A DNA stretch of 64,000 bases from JAKAWQ01 sp963840545 (GTDB lineage Bacteria > Pseudomonadota > Alphaproteobacteria > Acetobacterales > Acetobacteraceae), in NCBI GenBank assembly GCA_963840545.1, contig CAWIZE010000002.1:248001-312000 (forward strand), read 5' to 3'. Shown here in pieces: positions 62,332-64,000 of the stretch (position 1 is its first letter; every line of letters starts with the position of its first letter). The translations under genes and the position numbers were made by a program. Under the pieces are notes generated by a model. That model was given only the letters and a program-made list of their open reading frames with translations. It was not told the DNA's origin and did not search any database.

Positions 62332-64000
62332 GTGAAGCCCCGCCCCCTGGTCGGGACGCTCATTCGGCTGGCGCGCCACCTGCCCGCCGCCCTCGGCCTC
62401 GTCCTGCTCATCGCCGCGGCCTTCACCCTGAAAGGCGCTTTCGCCGGCTTGGCGCTCGCCGACGTCACCGCGGCGATCGACGCCATCCCCGGCCGCGCCG
62501 TCTGGCTCGCCGTCGGCGCGACCATCCTCTCCTACGCCCTGCTCACGCTCTATGACTGGCTCGGCACGCGCTATGCGGGCCATCCCGTCGCCTACCACCG
62601 GGTCTGCTTCGGCTCGTTCTGCGCCTATGCGCTCGCCCACAGCCTCGGCCTGCCGGTCGTCTCGGGGGCGGCGGTGCGCTACCGGCTCTATGCCCACTGG
62701 GGCCTGAGCCCGGCCGAGATCGCCCGCCTCATCGCCTTCTGCAGCCTCACCTTCGGCTTCGGCGGCCTCACCCTCGGCGGCGCTCTTCTGCTCTTTGCCC
62801 CGCACTGGGTGCCGCTCCTCGGGCACAACGTTCCCCCAGCACTTCTCCGCGCCGTCGGCGCCGCGCTCTGGGCCGCCGTCGCCGGCTACGTCACGCTCGC
62901 CCGCTTCGTGCCGCGCGTCGTGCTGTTCGGCCGCGAGATCCATCTTCCGGGCGTGGCGATGGCGCTCGCCCAGGTGGTGCTGGCGACCGTCGATCTCGCG
63001 CTGACGGCCGCCATCTTCCACGTCCTCATCGCCTCGGCCTCGGGCCTCTCCTTCGCCCATTTCCTGGCGATCTACCTCGCCGCCTATGCGGCCGGGCTGG
63101 CGACCAACCTGCCCGGCGGGATCGGCGTCTTTGATTCCGGGATGCTGCTCGGGCTTTCGCCCTTCCTCGGCGCTCCGCGCATCCTGGGCGCGCTGGCGGT
63201 GTTCCGCCTCTGCTACTACGTGGTGCCGCTCTTCTTGGCCGGCCTCGCCTTCGCCGGGCACGAGATCCTGCTCCATCGCCGCCGCGCGTCCGGTCCGCCC
63301 GGCGAGGCGGCGCTCGCGGTCGCCGCGGGCGGCGGCGCGGTCGCGCTCTCGGGCGTGCTCCTGCTCTCGCTCGGAATGTTCGAGCCGCGGCCGCATCTGC
63401 CCGAGGCGATCGAGGATATCCGCGGCATGGCCGCGCTCGCCGGGCCGTTCGTGCCCTCGCTGATCGGGGCGGCGCTGATGGTGCTGGCGGTGGCCCTGGC
63501 GCGCCGGGTGAAGCTCGCCTGGAGCGCCACGATCGCGCTCCTCGCCGCGGCGGTCCTGGTCACCGCGATCCAGGGCCAGCCCTGGTGGGTGCCGGTCGGC
63601 CTCGCGCTGACGGCCCTCCTGCTCGCCCCCTATCACCGCGTCTTCTATCGCCGCGCCCGGCTCTTCGCCGAGCCGCTCGCGCCGTCGACCACGCTGCCGC
63701 TCTTTGCCCTCGCGATCGTCACCATCACCTTCGCCTCGCTCGCCCGCCACATGCCCGACCTGCCGCAGGGGCCCTGGTGGGGGCTCATCCTTTCGCCGGA
63801 CCTGCCGGGGCCGCTGCGGCTCAGCGTGGCGCTGGCGATGGCGGTCGCGGTGGTGGCGCTCTGGCGGCTCGTCCGTCCCGGCCGCGTGCGCTACCTGCCG
63901 TGGGACGCCATGGCCTGGGAGCGCTATGCGGCGCTCGGCGCCGCGCCGCCGGCAATGGCGGACGGGCTCGTTCTGGGCGAGGCCGGGCGGGCGGCGATCG
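62332..64000 (+). CDS. mprF: MprF-type lysylphosphatidylglycerol flippase/synthetase, 3' end outside the window
   Basis: From GTG 62332 the frame is open to the window end (556 residues). It has many membrane helices with YDWLGTRYAGHPVAYHRV, LAHSLGLPVVSGAAVRYRLY, NLPGGIGVFDSGMLLGL and RLCYYVVPLFLAGL, hallmarks of the MprF flippase domain. From about residue 535 (WERYAALGAAPPAMADGLVL) the DUF2156 lysyl-transferase domain appears to begin. MprF uses Lys-tRNA to make lysyl-phosphatidylglycerol, lowering envelope charge. It lies behind lysS, which makes Lys-tRNA. Confidence 0.88.
   Translation, partial: MKPRPLVGTLIRLARHLPAALGLVLLIAAAFTLKGAFAGLALADVTAAIDAIPGRAVWLAVGATILSYALLTLYDWLGTRYAGHPVAYHRVCFGSFCAYALAHSLGLPVVSGAAVRYRLYAHWGLSPAEIARLIAFCSLTFGFGGLTLGGALLLFAPHWVPLLGHNVPPALLRAVGAALWAAVAGYVTLARFVPRVVLFGREIHLPGVAMALAQVVLATVDLALTAAIFHVLIASASGLSFAHFLAIYLAAYAAGLATNLPGGIGVFDSGMLLGLSPFLGAPRILGALAVFRLCYYVVPLFLAGLAFAGHEILLHRRRASGPPGEAALAVAAGGGAVALSGVLLLSLGMFEPRPHLPEAIEDIRGMAALAGPFVPSLIGAALMVLAVALARRVKLAWSATIALLAAAVLVTAIQGQPWWVPVGLALTALLLAPYHRVFYRRARLFAEPLAPSTTLPLFALAIVTITFASLARHMPDLPQGPWWGLILSPDLPGPLRLSVALAMAVAVVALWRLVRPGRVRYLPWDAMAWERYAALGAAPPAMADGLVLGEAGRAAI

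Noticed and set aside
57751..63750. A 1999-codon open frame on the minus strand
   Set aside because: Only the part below 60588 looks like a protein (helicase). The rest is antisense to lysS and mprF, and its low-complexity Glu/Arg/Gly translation is typical of GC-rich shadow frames.

Overview
The window is very GC-rich, densely packed DNA from an alphaproteobacterium. It most resembles Rhodospirillales/Acetobacteraceae: a class I lysyl-tRNA synthetase, a DUF1849/EipB-like envelope protein, an alphaproteobacterial ctaE-SURF1 pair, many TTG/GTG starts and many ATGA stop-start overlaps. This placement is inference from gene content; there is no rRNA or other decisive marker.

Layout. 1-6 kb: a partial fatty acid desaturase, DMT exporter, sulfotransferase, class A PBP, a frameshifted D-2-hydroxyacid dehydrogenase, a tRNA-Leu(UAA) interrupted by a 241-nt group I intron, and a DUF488 gene. 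6.3-14.2 kb: one tightly overlapping operon for a branched-chain-type (Liv/HAAT) ABC transporter plus two enolase-superfamily enzymes, divergent from a LysR regulator. 14.3-27 kb: housekeeping genes (enoyl-CoA hydratase, tsaB, rimI, methyltransferase, rnd, aspS, ctaE, SURF1, M32 carboxypeptidase) and a cytochrome cluster b561/DHC fusion - SHP - DHC. 27.2-32.4 kb: class III aminotransferase, FAD amine-oxidase-like protein and a polar amino acid ABC transporter, with one regulatory block duplicated in front of both transcription units.

32.6-44.2 kb is the accessory part. A YghU-type GST and an alpha/beta hydrolase lie divergent to an ArsR gene that is cut off after its HTH. The rest of that typical ArsR-SRPBCC-DUF1801 operon resumes 8.8 kb downstream. 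Between the two halves lie broken IS5 and IS1634 transposases, a GNAT protein, a second FAD oxidoreductase, an XRE-cupin regulator, a second amino acid ABC transporter and an IS630 element.

44.3-64 kb: small twin-TM protein, frameshifted MscS channel, 2OG-Fe dioxygenase, SIS-domain sugar enzyme divergent from a sugar ABC transporter that has no ATPase gene, K+ channel, lytic transglycosylase, SDR, gamma-glutamyl-GABA hydrolase-like protein, TerB-like protein, Sir2 deacylase, GntR regulator, Fe-S helicase, and class I LysRS followed by an MprF-type protein that runs off the end. Recurrent oddities are short tandem repeats placed at stop codons and three single-base frameshifts in otherwise well-conserved genes.
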